From an uncultured Steroidobacter sp. (GTDB lineage: Bacteria > Pseudomonadota > Gammaproteobacteria > Steroidobacterales > Steroidobacteraceae), in contig CAMLEO010000003.1 in assembly GCA_946478975.1 (NCBI GenBank), positions 1 through 64,000 on the forward strand: a stretch of DNA of 64,000 nt. The letters run 5' to 3'. The position numbers and the translations under genes were made by a program. The notes below the pieces were generated by a model that was given only the letters and a program-made list of their open reading frames with translations, was not told the DNA's origin and ran no database searches. Below are positions 18,714-28,293 of this stretch, in pieces (position 1 is the stretch's first letter; every line of letters starts with the position of its first letter).

Positions 18714-19418
18714 TCAAGCGCCGCCGGCAGCCTTGCGACGTTTCTGGGCAACGGCGGGCACTTCCGGCGCAGGACTGCTGATGCGCGCATCCAGCTCGGT
18801 GTATCTCTCGGGACGCAGCGTGCCATGCAGGCACAGCCGCAGGATCTCGCGTGAGAAACGCGCCGACATTTCCTGCCGCTCGCTGGCCGTACGCGCATGC
18901 GCCCTCGCCCACACCGGCCAGATGAAGCTGCCGGCGAGAATCAGCACCGACAGCACTTCGACGTCGATGCCCGGCTGCGCCGATTCCGTCCTGGCGAATT
19001 GTTCGAACTTGGATTCGTACTGCTGCCAGAACAGATCGTTGGCGGGCCGGCGCGAGCTCAACACTTCATACAACCACACACCGCCCAGTTCGGGATTCTC
19101 CATCGCGAACTGCGCCAGGTGCTGGTTCACCGATTCGATGTTGATGGTCTCGACCGGCTGATCCGCGACGACCGCCGGATCGCCGAACACGGCGCGAAAC
19201 AACTTTTCGCTGACCCATTGCGCGGTGGCTTCGATCAACTGCTCGCGCGTCTGGAAATGTTGATAGGCGGTGCCGCGATTCACCTTGGCCCGCTGCGCGA
19301 CCCGCGCGACGCTCAGTCCTTCCTTGCCGTCCTGTGCGAGTACTTCGCGTGCGGCTTCCAGAATCGCTTCGCGGGTCCGCTCGGGATCGCGTTTCTTGCC
19401 TTGCCGCCGGTCTGCCAT
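18714..19418 (-). CDS. TetR-family repressor, probable master regulator of the window
   Basis: A 234-residue protein. The DNA-binding domain occupies about residues 15-62: TREAILEAAREVLAQDG, then the helix-turn-helix LSVARVAQRAKVNRGTAYQHFQTREQLI. The larger C-terminal part is a helical ligand domain with a basic, Ala-rich tail. It is second in an operon with a 2Fe-2S ferredoxin, 10 bp apart, and the operator upstream of that operon (19819-19840) matches the repeat found at other operons here. Autoregulation and control of the whole island are therefore likely. The inducer, perhaps an acyl-CoA or the parent compound, is unknown. Confidence 0.9.
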   Translation of the reverse strand: MADRRQGKKRDPERTREAILEAAREVLAQDGKEGLSVARVAQRAKVNRGTAYQHFQTREQLIEATAQWVSEKLFRAVFGDPAVVADQPVETINIESVNQHLAQFAMENPELGGVWLYEVLSSRRPANDLFWQQYESKFEQFARTESAQPGIDVEVLSVLILAGSFIWPVWARAHARTASERQEMSARFSREILRLCLHGTLRPERYTELDARISSPAPEVPAVAQKRRKAAGGA

Positions 19419-19428
19419 GTACCTGCTC

Positions 19429-19749
19429 TCAATCTTCCGGGGCCAGCGTCACCCTCAATCCGTCGAGCGTGGGATGCCATTTGATCTGACACGACAGCCG
19501 GGAGTTGGGCTGCCGATGCATCGAGCTGTCCAGCAGCTCGACCTCTTCTTCTTCGGCCGCCGGCAGCCGGGCCTGGAACGCCGGATCCACCCAGACGTGA
19601 CAGGTCGCGCACGAACGCGCCCCGCCGCACAGCGCAAGCAGCTCGGGCACATCGTTCTCCCGCATCAACTCCATCACCGACGCGCCGGGCCGAGGCTCCG
19701 CAATCACCATCTCGTCACCCTCGCGAGTGACTACAGTCAATTTGGACAT
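19429..19749 (-). CDS. 2Fe-2S ferredoxin, putidaredoxin/adrenodoxin type
   Basis: A 106-residue ferredoxin. Cysteine ligands are in the order CGGARSCATC (C-x5-C-x2-C), with a fourth Cys in RLSCQIKW near residue 86. The acidic stretch AAEEEEVELLD matches the partner-binding region of vertebrate-type ferredoxins. It likely carries electrons from the reductase at 16624 to the P450 at 50169 or to the Rieske oxygenase. It is cotranscribed with tetR and has the regulon operator 69 bp upstream. Confidence 0.9.
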   Translation of the reverse strand: MSKLTVVTREGDEMVIAEPRPGASVMELMRENDVPELLALCGGARSCATCHVWVDPAFQARLPAAEEEEVELLDSSMHRQPNSRLSCQIKWHPTLDGLRVTLAPED

Positions 19750-19818
19750 CGTCGTTGGTTACTCGGGCTCATCGAACGCACACCGGCACGCAATTAAAGC
19801 TATCGGCATACGCACCGT

Positions 19819-19840
19819 TAGTCAACATTGATGTTGATTA
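19819..19840. promoter_or_regulatory. Regulon operator, site 3 (ferredoxin-tetR operon)
   Basis: TAGTCAAC-N6-GTTGATTA, 69 bp upstream of the ferredoxin gene and just after the stop of the MmsA-like gene. Because it serves the tetR operon, it is the main argument that TetR recognises this motif. Confidence 0.75.
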
Positions 19841-19859
19841 TCGACGTCGGGCAAGCGGG

Positions 19860-21356
<1,497 letters not shown>

Positions 21357-21381
21357 ATAAACCTTCCCCAAAACTGCAACG

Positions 21382-22137
21382 TCAGCGCGACGGTTCGCTG
21401 AACTGATACGTACTCAACCAATCCGCGACCGTGCGCACGAACCTGGCGGCATCTGCGCCGTTGATCACCCGATGGTCGTAGCTGAGCGAAAGCGGCAACA
21501 GCTGTTTGAGCACCGGATTGCCATTCGCATCCGGCACGAACCGCTCCTGCGCACGGCAAATGCCGAGAATCGCCACTTCCGGCGCATTGATGATTGGTGT
21601 GAATCCTGTGCCACCGATGTGGCCCAGCGATGACAGCGTAAAGCACCCGCCCGACATCTCGGCCACCGACAGACCCTTGGTCCGCGCCTTCTCCGAGATC
21701 TGCGCCAGCTCGCGCGCCAGCGTAGCGACATCTTTCTGATCGCAGTTCCGCAGCACCGGCACCAGCAAGCCGTTCGGCACGTCCACCGCCACGCCAATGT
21801 GGAAATATTTCTTGGCGAACAGCGTGGCGCCGTCGGCACTCAGCGAACAGTTGAAGTTCGGATGCTGACCCAACGCCGCGACGCTCGCCTTGATGAGCAC
21901 CGGCAGCAGTGTGCGCTTGTCATCGGGATGCTCGGCATTCCAGGCTTTGCGACGCCGTTCGAGCTCGGTAATGTCCGCTTCGTCCTGATGAGTGACGTGC
22001 GGAATCGACACCCAATTGCGATGCATGGCGCGCGCGACAAAGTTCTGCACCTTGCCGACAGGACGCGCCTCGACAGGGCCGTACACCGAGAAATCTTCCG
22101 CCGGCCACGGCAGTGCGGTCGGCGCTGGGTTGCTCAT
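21382..22137 (-). CDS. 2-oxoacid dehydrogenase E2 acyltransferase, catalytic domain only
   Basis: A 251-residue protein made of the E2 catalytic domain alone. The active-site segment reads YDHRVINGADAARF, with the His retained and Asn in the DHRxxDG Asp position, as also occurs in some E2p proteins. The substrate-entry region GGCFTLSSLGHIGGTGFTPI is present. There is no lipoyl or subunit-binding domain; the lipoyl domain is a separate gene at 22467. It should move an acyl group from the lipoyl carrier to CoA. How E1 is held without a peripheral binding domain is unclear. Confidence 0.85.
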   Translation of the reverse strand: MSNPAPTALPWPAEDFSVYGPVEARPVGKVQNFVARAMHRNWVSIPHVTHQDEADITELERRRKAWNAEHPDDKRTLLPVLIKASVAALGQHPNFNCSLSADGATLFAKKYFHIGVAVDVPNGLLVPVLRNCDQKDVATLARELAQISEKARTKGLSVAEMSGGCFTLSSLGHIGGTGFTPIINAPEVAILGICRAQERFVPDANGNPVLKQLLPLSLSYDHRVINGADAARFVRTVADWLSTYQFSEPSR

Positions 22138-22140
22138 GAT

Positions 22141-22455
22141 CTACATCACCTTCCAGAACACCGGCATGGAGTTGCCCAACGACTGGCTGATGGGCATGCG
22201 CTCGGTGCCGGCGCGCGTGGTCAGCTCTTTGATGAAAACCTGCAGATCCTCGATCTCGATTTCATACAAAGAGAAATACTTGAATGGTTGCGGGCCGCCG
22301 TGCAGCTGCTGATCCGCCAACGTCAAACGGCGCGCCGAAATGACGCCGGGACACGCGAGCACATCCTTGAGGTGATGATTCGAGTACCAATCGTTGTACT
22401 CGTCCTCTCGCCCCTCGGCGGCATTACTGTGAACGGCGAAGACGTAGCGGCCCAT
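22141..22455 (-). CDS. Small EthD/Dabb-like dimeric barrel protein
   Basis: A 104-residue protein from the ATG at 22455. It starts GRYVFAVHSNAAEGREDEYNDWY and continues NHHLKDVLACPGVISARR, the pattern of ferredoxin-like alpha+beta barrel proteins such as the EthD family. It resembles the two halves of the protein coded at 52676. EthD-type proteins accompany P450 systems without a settled function. It lies between the lipoyl carrier and E2 genes, an unusual place, and may bind or isomerise a pathway intermediate. Function not assigned. Confidence 0.7.
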   Translation of the reverse strand: MGRYVFAVHSNAAEGREDEYNDWYSNHHLKDVLACPGVISARRLTLADQQLHGGPQPFKYFSLYEIEIEDLQVFIKELTTRAGTERMPISQSLGNSMPVFWKVM

Positions 22456-22466
22456 CGGCAATCTCG

Positions 22467-22697
22467 CTAAACGATCTCCCCGATGAGCGAACCGACCGGA
22501 TACGCCTGGCCAACCGCCGCGTGCACTTTCAACTTGCCGGCCGCAGGCGCTGTCACCTCCTGCACGGCTTTGTCCAACTCTAACGTATAGAGCGGCGCGC
22601 CGTCGGTGACTTCGGCGCCATCGGCGACCAGCCACTCGACCAATGTTCCTTCCTGCATCGAGAAACCGATCTGCGGGATGCGAACTTCAACGCTCAT
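22467..22697 (-). CDS. Free-standing lipoyl carrier protein (split E2)
   Basis: A 76-residue single biotinyl/lipoyl domain. It has the fold sequence IPQIGFSMQEGTLVEWLV and the modification site in LELDKAVQEV, whose Lys should be lipoylated. In ordinary complexes this domain is the N-terminus of E2; here it is separate. It overlaps the E1-beta stop (ATGA). No lipoate ligase lies nearby, so general cell enzymes must load it. Confidence 0.85.
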   Translation of the reverse strand: MSVEVRIPQIGFSMQEGTLVEWLVADGAEVTDGAPLYTLELDKAVQEVTAPAAGKLKVHAAVGQAYPVGSLIGEIV

Positions 22698-23725
22698 CGG
22701 GCTGACCTCGCCCCGGCGCTCCTGGCGTCGAGGGTTTGACGAATCGCGGCTTCCATCGCGGACCGCTTGTATAAAAACTCTTGCTCCAGCACCTTGGTAA
22801 ACGGCACTGGAACGTCGCGAGATGCGACGCGCAGTACAGGCGCCTTCAGATCGCCGAACAAATGTTCCTGAATTCGCGACGCTACTTCGGCGCCTACTCC
22901 AAAACTGCGAGGCGCCTCGTGTGCGATCACTGCACGCCGCGTCTTGGCCACTGACTTCAGCACGGTCTCGGTATCGAGCGGCGACACCGTGCGCAGGTCG
23001 ACGATCTCCACCGAGATGCCTTCTTTCGCCAGGTTATCGGCGATGACCTTTGCGTCCTGGATCGGGCGGCCGTAGCTGATCAAGGAAACATCGGTGCCCT
23101 CGCGCAGGATGTTCGCTTTGCCCAGCGGCAGCCGATGATTCGGCGGCGGCGCCGGGCCTTGCAGCGTGCGCGTCATTCCGTCTTCGATGAACAAACACGG
23201 ATCGTCATCGAAGATGCAGCCGGCGAGCAGGCCGATCGCGTCTGCGGGCGACGAAGGCACGACCACTTTCATTCCCGCCACGTGCGCGAACCAGGCTTCC
23301 AGCATGTCCGAATGCTGGCCCGCCGTTCCGCCGCCCGCACCGGTGCGCGTGCGAATCGTCAGCGGTACCGAGGTCTGACCGCCCGACATGAAGCGCAACT
23401 TCGCCGCGTGATTGACGATCTGATCCATCGCCACTGTGACGAAGTTCATCAGCATGATCTCGGCGATCGGGCGCATGCCGGCGAGTGCCGCGCCGACAGC
23501 GGCGCCCATGATGGCTTCCTCGGAGATCGGCGTGGTGCGCACACGATGCTTGCCGTACTTGGTCGACAGGCCCTTGGTGACTTTGAAGACGCCGCCGCCC
23601 TCGTCGTCGCCGATGTCCTCGCCCAGCATGATGACGCTCTCATCCAGCGCCATCGACTCATCCAACGCGATCCGATACGCGTCGGTGAACGTGATCGTCT
23701 TGGGCGCGTCACTGGCCGACGTCAT
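22694..23725 (-). CDS. 2-oxoacid dehydrogenase E1 component, beta subunit
   Basis: A 343-residue transketolase-type protein with pyrimidine-binding and C-terminal domains. MLGEDIGDDEGGGVFKVTKGL near residue 33 and the segment RTRTGAGGGTAGQHSDMLEAWFAH are family hallmarks of branched-chain/acetoin/pyruvate E1-beta. With E1-alpha it decarboxylates a 2-oxoacid and passes the acyl group to the lipoyl carrier. It overlaps E1-alpha and the lipoyl gene by ATGA at both ends, so the subunits are translationally coupled. Confidence 0.9.
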   Translation of the reverse strand: MTSASDAPKTITFTDAYRIALDESMALDESVIMLGEDIGDDEGGGVFKVTKGLSTKYGKHRVRTTPISEEAIMGAAVGAALAGMRPIAEIMLMNFVTVAMDQIVNHAAKLRFMSGGQTSVPLTIRTRTGAGGGTAGQHSDMLEAWFAHVAGMKVVVPSSPADAIGLLAGCIFDDDPCLFIEDGMTRTLQGPAPPPNHRLPLGKANILREGTDVSLISYGRPIQDAKVIADNLAKEGISVEIVDLRTVSPLDTETVLKSVAKTRRAVIAHEAPRSFGVGAEVASRIQEHLFGDLKAPVLRVASRDVPVPFTKVLEQEFLYKRSAMEAAIRQTLDARSAGARSAR

Positions 23726-24708
23726 ACGTGTGCTCCGGTTGCATAGATATCGACATCGATTTCGCTGACATCGGGAGGCGCACTGTCCAGCGCAAACTGC
23801 AGCGCCTCGTCGATTTCCGCATTGATCTGTTTGGCGAACGTCTCCAGATCCGCCTCTGTAGCGGCGCCGGACTGCAGCACCTGCGCCCGACAGCGCGGCA
23901 TCGGATCACGCGCCAGCGCGGCCGCGTATTCCTCTTTCGGAATGTATGCTCCGGGATCGCCGAAGTAGTGGCCCATGAAGCGGAACGTTTTCGCTTCGAG
24001 CAGCGTGGGGCCCTCGCCCTTGCGCGCACGCTCGACCGCCTCGCGCATGGCTTCATACATCGCCTGCGCATCGTTGCCATCGACGGTGACGCCACGCATG
24101 TTGTAACTGGCGGCGCGCTCCGCGATGTTTTCAACGGCAGTGGCCTTCTCATACTTCGTGCATTCGCCGTAGCCGTTGTTCTGGCACAGGAAGATCACCG
24201 GCAGCTTCCACAGCGAAGCCATGTTCAGCGATTCGTGGAAGGCGCCAATGTTCGAAGCGCCGTCGCCGAATGTGACTACGGTGACCCGACCATCGTTCTT
24301 GAGCTGCGACGCCAGTGCGAGCCCATTGGCGATCGGCAAACCCGCGCCCACCACGCCGGTGGTCACCATGATGCCGGCCTTGGGATAGGTGATATGCATC
24401 GGGCCGCCCTTGCCTTTGCACGTGCCCGTCACCTTGCCGTAGTACTCCGCAAACAACTGCTTCAGCGGAATGCCCTTGGCGACCTGGTCGTGCACGCCGC
24501 GATAGGTCGTCACCAGGTAGTCGGTTGGCTGCAGGTTGGCGCACATCGCTGCCGCCAGGAGTTCCTGGCCGCGCGGCGAATAAAACACCGCCGCCATGCG
24601 CCCCGACATCAGCAGCCCGCGCACCTTTTCGTCGATCAGCTGGATCTTCAGCGCCGTTCGAAAGATTTCGAGCAGCGTTTTCGGCGGAAGCGTTCGTGAC
24701 GCGCTCAT
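23722..24708 (-). CDS. 2-oxoacid dehydrogenase E1 component, alpha subunit
   Basis: A 328-residue protein from the ATG at 24708 (GGAG upstream); another ATG 33 bp earlier is in frame. The ThDP motif is complete: GDGASNIGAF to CQNNGYG. GKGGPMHITYPKAG resembles acetoin dehydrogenase E1-alpha (AcoA). The complex-like operon has no E3, so a housekeeping dihydrolipoamide dehydrogenase must serve it. A regulon operator lies 54 bp upstream. The true substrate (pyruvate, branched 2-oxoacid, acetoin or a pathway-specific oxoacid) is not decided. Confidence 0.88.
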   Translation of the reverse strand: MSASRTLPPKTLLEIFRTALKIQLIDEKVRGLLMSGRMAAVFYSPRGQELLAAAMCANLQPTDYLVTTYRGVHDQVAKGIPLKQLFAEYYGKVTGTCKGKGGPMHITYPKAGIMVTTGVVGAGLPIANGLALASQLKNDGRVTVVTFGDGASNIGAFHESLNMASLWKLPVIFLCQNNGYGECTKYEKATAVENIAERAASYNMRGVTVDGNDAQAMYEAMREAVERARKGEGPTLLEAKTFRFMGHYFGDPGAYIPKEEYAAALARDPMPRCRAQVLQSGAATEADLETFAKQINAEIDEALQFALDSAPPDVSEIDVDIYATGAHV

Positions 24709-24762
24709 CTGCGCACTCCAGGGACGGAATTTTCCCAGCATTTCTACCGCACTCGCCGCTGT

Positions 24763-24784
24763 TACGCAACGCTGTTGTTCATTA
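24763..24784. promoter_or_regulatory. Regulon operator, site 4
   Basis: TACGCAAC-N6-GTTCATTA upstream of the E1-alpha operon, in the gap after the marR stop. The right arm matches that of site 2; the left arm is weaker than most. Confidence 0.65.
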
Positions 24785-24835
24785 GCGGAGCGAACGCAAA
24801 GCGGCAGCGCCGCTCGGCCGGCGGCCAGGAATCGA

Positions 24836-25372
24836 TCAAACGGCTTTTTTCTCTTCGGGACGGCAGCGCGACAGCGCCAGGTTGCCGGACAGCTTGTCCA
24901 GGATTCCGTCCAGCAGCGCGAGCTCCTGCTCGGTCAGGCCGGCGAACGTCTCGTCTTCGTGGCCCTTGGCCACATCGTTCAACCGGCCGAGCAGCGGCTG
25001 TGCTTTCGACGTGAGATAGACACAATGCGCGCGCCGGTCTTTTGGATGACGGCGGCGTTCGAGATAACCGTCGGCGCACAGGCGATCGATCAGCTGCCCT
25101 GCGGTGACTTCGGTGACTTCCAGCACCGTCGCGACCATACGTTGAGTCGTGCCGGGATTGCGCGCAACGGCGACGATTACTCCCCACTTGCCGCGAGTCA
25201 GACCGTCGGATTCGACGACCTGGTCGAAGCGCTGCCGGAGCTGCCGGGCAATCACGGTCAGTTTGATCGCGATCGCGCGCTTGCGACTTTCCGGCGCCTT
25301 CAAGCTGCTGTTCGCCGAACCGAACACGGGATCGGCTTTGAGATCGTCTGCGGAATCACGAGGTTTGGTCAT
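24836..25372 (-). CDS. MarR-family transcriptional regulator
   Basis: A 178-residue protein from the ATG at 25372, which overlaps the thiolase stop (ATGA). The winged-helix part is clear: LTRGKWGVIVAVARNPGTTQRMVATVLEVTEVTAGQLIDRL, then the wing GYLERRRHPKDRRAHCVYLT. MarR proteins usually sense aromatic or phenolic acids or acyl-CoAs. Being coupled to a thiolase, it may form a local loop that senses a thiolase substrate or product. An upstream GTG or other start is possible. Confidence 0.88.
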   Translation of the reverse strand: MTKPRDSADDLKADPVFGSANSSLKAPESRKRAIAIKLTVIARQLRQRFDQVVESDGLTRGKWGVIVAVARNPGTTQRMVATVLEVTEVTAGQLIDRLCADGYLERRRHPKDRRAHCVYLTSKAQPLLGRLNDVAKGHEDETFAGLTEQELALLDGILDKLSGNLALSRCRPEEKKAV

Positions 25373-26622
25373 CGGACTCGTTCGATAATGATGGCCGGTG
25401 CCATGCCGCCGGCGGCACACATTGTGATCAGGCCGCGCTTGAGATCACGACGCTCCAGCTCATCCAGCACTGTGCCGATCAACACCGCGCCGGTGGCTCC
25501 AATTGGATGACCGAGCGCGATGGCGCCGCCATTCACATTCACCTTGTCGCGATCGAGCTTCAGGTCGCGAATGAATTTCTCGACCACGACCGCGAACGCT
25601 TCGTTCACCTCCCACAGATCGATGTCTGCAGGCGTGAGCCCCGCCCTCGCGAGCACTTTTTTGGCGGCCGGCACCGGGCCGTTCAACATCAGCGTCGGAT
25701 CGTCGCCAATGTTTGCTGTCGCGATCACTCGGGCGCGCGGTTCGAGACCATGCGCGCGCGCATATGAATCGGAAGCCATGAGCAGCGCCGCCGCGCCATC
25801 GACTACACCGGATGAGCTGCCGGCGTGATGCACGGGCTCGATCTGCAAATCGGGATAACGACGATTGATGAGTTGTCGAAACGTCGGCCCGCCGTCCAAA
25901 GAAAAATCGGCGATTTGCGCAAAGCTCGGCTTGAGTGCGGCCAGATCCTGCGCAGTCGTTTGCGGGCGCGGATGCTCATCCTTCGCCAGAATCACTTTGC
26001 CTTCGTCGTCGACCACCGGAATGATGGAACGATCGAAGCGACCTTCGCGAATCGCGCGCGCAGCGCGCTGCTGGCTTTCGAGCGAAAAAGCATCCAACTC
26101 TTCGCGCCGGATCTTTTCCATCGACGCGATGGCATCGGCGCACACGCCCTGATGCGATTGTGGATGCCGTTGCTGAAGCCGCGGATTGCCGGTGCCGATG
26201 CCCATCGATTTGAAGCCTGCCGCTCGCTCCTCTTCACCGAGCGAAGCGATCAGCGACATCATTTCCGTGCCGCCGGCGACAATCAGATCTTCCATGCCAG
26301 ATTTGATCTGTGCGGCTGCCAGGCTGGCCGCGGTCAAACCACTGCCACAGAAACGATCGAGCGTGACGCCGCTGGCGCGAACGTCATAACCGGCGTCGAG
26401 CGCAGCCATGCGACCGAGATCGCCGCCTTGCTTGCCTTTCTGCGCGCTGGTGCCCCAGATCACATCGTCGACATCGGCCGTGTCGAGATTGTTACGCTGC
26501 TGAAGCGCTTTCAGCACTACGACGGCCAGGTGCTGGGGATGCATTTTGGACAGCGCGCCCTTGCCGGGCTTGCCGATGCCGCGCGGCGTGCGGACAGCAT
26601 CGACGATATATGCTCCAGCCAT
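25369..26622 (-). CDS. Acetyl-CoA acyltransferase (thiolase)
   Basis: A 417-residue thiolase II. The acyl-accepting Cys is in DRFCGSGLTAA near residue 90, the His is in GHPIGATGAVL and the second Cys is in TMCAAGGMAPA. All three catalytic residues are present, so it is an active degradative or biosynthetic thiolase, unlike the Ltp2-like protein at 48604. It should cleave 3-oxoacyl-CoA at the end of a beta-oxidation round. A GAGGGGG site supports the start. Confidence 0.92.
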   Translation of the reverse strand: MAGAYIVDAVRTPRGIGKPGKGALSKMHPQHLAVVVLKALQQRNNLDTADVDDVIWGTSAQKGKQGGDLGRMAALDAGYDVRASGVTLDRFCGSGLTAASLAAAQIKSGMEDLIVAGGTEMMSLIASLGEEERAAGFKSMGIGTGNPRLQQRHPQSHQGVCADAIASMEKIRREELDAFSLESQQRAARAIREGRFDRSIIPVVDDEGKVILAKDEHPRPQTTAQDLAALKPSFAQIADFSLDGGPTFRQLINRRYPDLQIEPVHHAGSSSGVVDGAAALLMASDSYARAHGLEPRARVIATANIGDDPTLMLNGPVPAAKKVLARAGLTPADIDLWEVNEAFAVVVEKFIRDLKLDRDKVNVNGGAIALGHPIGATGAVLIGTVLDELERRDLKRGLITMCAAGGMAPAIIIERVR

Positions 26623-26648
26623 GCATCCCCCTCATTGTGTTCGAGCAT

Positions 26649-26680
26649 GCGGCGGAAGGTTGTTATAAACCTTCCGCCGC
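26649..26680. terminator. Strong 13-bp hairpin between the small exported protein gene and the thiolase gene
   Basis: Perfect 13-bp arms (26649-26661 and 26668-26680, starting GCGGCGGAAGG) with a 6-base AT-rich loop. On the minus strand it follows the stop at 26687 by 6 bp and lies 27 bp before the thiolase start. No U-run follows, so it may be a factor-dependent terminator or a processing or stabilising hairpin for the thiolase message. Confidence 0.55.
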
Positions 26681-26686
26681 CCGACA

Positions 26687-26950
26687 TCACTTCAGCTTGC
26701 GCACTTCGCTCTTGGAGAGCGTCGTCGTCAACTTGCCGTCGACCACCGACAGCGTCGACGCCGGCACCGTCACCATCTTGCCCTCGACGATCAGCTGCGC
26801 CGAGCCGTCATCCGTCACGCGATACACCGCACCGAGACGAGCGCCGTTGGCGCCGACCAGCATCTTGCCCTCTTGCGCGACTGCCTCTTGCGCGATCGCC
26901 GGCAAGCTCATGACTGCAACCGTGATCAAGGCAACCCAGGACTTCCTCAC
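26687..26950 (-). CDS. Small exported protein of unknown function
   Basis: An 87-residue protein from a GTG at 26950 with GGGAGAA 8 bp upstream. The start gives a clean signal peptide: RKSW, then the hydrophobic VALITVAVMSLPAIA, with cleavage near AIA-QEA or AVA-QEG. The mature part, about 60 residues, is rich in Val and Lys and reads like a small beta-barrel (ARLGAVYRVTDDGSAQLIV, then EGKMVTVPASTLSV). No catalytic motif is seen. Nothing in the sequence ties it to the pathway beyond its place and a weak operator upstream. Confidence 0.65.
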   Translation of the reverse strand: MRKSWVALITVAVMSLPAIAQEAVAQEGKMLVGANGARLGAVYRVTDDGSAQLIVEGKMVTVPASTLSVVDGKLTTTLSKSEVRKLK

Positions 26951-27084
26951 GAGACTTCTCCCACGTTTGAAAAACAAAAGTACTGCCATCCGCCGTGATA
27001 TCGGGTCCGATATAAAGGCCCGATACAAAGGCCCCTAATATCAAGGCACCTAATGGATAGCTACCTTAGTACTTTGTCGGCCAA

Positions 27085-27106
27085 TGATCAACAGTGGTGA
27101 TGGGAA
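27085..27106. promoter_or_regulatory. Weak regulon-like half site, site 5
   Basis: The left arm TGATCAAC is good, but the right arm (GATGGGAA) does not match GTTGATTA. It lies between the Gfo/Idh stop and the small exported protein gene, 134 bp before the latter. It may be a degenerate operator or chance. Confidence 0.3.
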
Positions 27107-27118
27107 GCCGTACACGCG

Positions 27119-28225
27119 TCACACAATCTCCTGGACTTTCACCCAGCGGCGCTCGGCGCTCGAACGCCGTGCCGCCTCCAGCACTCGCTCTACCTGCCAG
27201 CCCTGCTCGAAGTCCGGCGCGACCGAACCCGGGCTCCGGATCGCCTGCACCATGCGGTTCATCGACAGCGCCATCGGGTACACGGGCTGCGGTTCCACCT
27301 CGGCTCCGACCGAAACATCAGGCGACGCGAGCAGCTTTGGCGGAATCTGCACCGGCTCCAGTCGCCCGCTCGCAAGCGTTCCTGTTTGCAGCGTGGTATC
27401 GCGGCTGGTCGGAAAACTCGGCGCGCTCGCCACGAATCGGCCATTGCTCCCGAATGCTTCGAATCGCCATCCCTGCGCGACGGTCGCACTCCACGACACC
27501 TGCAACTGCATGAGCATTCCGTTCTTCATGCGCAGCAGTGCCGTGGCGAAATCGTTTGTTTCCGGCTTGATTACCTTGCCGTCGGGAAAGCGCCACGCGC
27601 TGAGCAGCTGTGCATCGTGAGCAACGACCTCCTCCACTTCACCCAACATGAACATGATCATGTGGAGCGCGTGACTGCCCAGGTTGCGCAGCGCCGAGAC
27701 ACCGAGGCCGCCTTGCGCAAACCAGTTGTATGGAAACTGCGGGTGCGGGCGATTGAACAAGGAGAGATTGAAACAACACGCACCGCCGAACGGCTGGCCG
27801 AGCAGGCCTTCCTGCAGCCATTCCTTCGCCATGCGATGCGCCGGCAGCCATTGTGAGAAAGCGTCGACGACAGCGACTTTGCCGCTGGTTTTCCAGGCAT
27901 CGCGCAGTTCACGCGCGTGATCGATGTTCGCAGCGAAGGGAATGCCGTTGTAGACGTGCTTGCCGTTGCGCAGGGCCGACAACAGCATGGCGTGTCGAAG
28001 AATCGGGCGTGTGCCGCAATCGATGATGTCGATGTCGGGATCGGCGGTCATGAGCTGCGCATCCCAAAACGCGCGCTCGATGCTGTACTTCTTCGCCGCC
28101 GCCTCGGCGGTCTCCCGACGCGAGGTGCAAATCGCAACCACCTCGACGCCGGGCACTGCCCGCCAGGCCGGCAAGTGAGCCAGCGCTCCCCAGTTGGCGC
28201 TGATGATTCCAACTCGGAGGGTCAT
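27119..28225 (-). CDS. Gfo/Idh/MocA-family oxidoreductase
   Basis: A 368-residue NAD(P)-dependent oxidoreductase. It begins LRVGIISANWGALAHLPAWRAVPGVEVVAICTS, a Rossmann fold with a degenerate GxGxxG, and continues with the EKP-region equivalent HVYNGIPFAANIDHA, in which the usual Lys is not obvious. The C-terminal alpha/beta domain is complete. Most family members act on sugars or cyclitols, but some reduce dienes and ring ketones. It follows an SDR gene by 68 bp in the same direction. Confidence 0.8.
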   Translation of the reverse strand: MTLRVGIISANWGALAHLPAWRAVPGVEVVAICTSRRETAEAAAKKYSIERAFWDAQLMTADPDIDIIDCGTRPILRHAMLLSALRNGKHVYNGIPFAANIDHARELRDAWKTSGKVAVVDAFSQWLPAHRMAKEWLQEGLLGQPFGGACCFNLSLFNRPHPQFPYNWFAQGGLGVSALRNLGSHALHMIMFMLGEVEEVVAHDAQLLSAWRFPDGKVIKPETNDFATALLRMKNGMLMQLQVSWSATVAQGWRFEAFGSNGRFVASAPSFPTSRDTTLQTGTLASGRLEPVQIPPKLLASPDVSVGAEVEPQPVYPMALSMNRMVQAIRSPGSVAPDFEQGWQVERVLEAARRSSAERRWVKVQEIV

Positions 28226-28293
28226 CGGCTAGCGCATCCTCTAACGTTTCTCGTAACTCCCCAGAGTCGTGACAGGAGTCCGATCTCGCGCTT

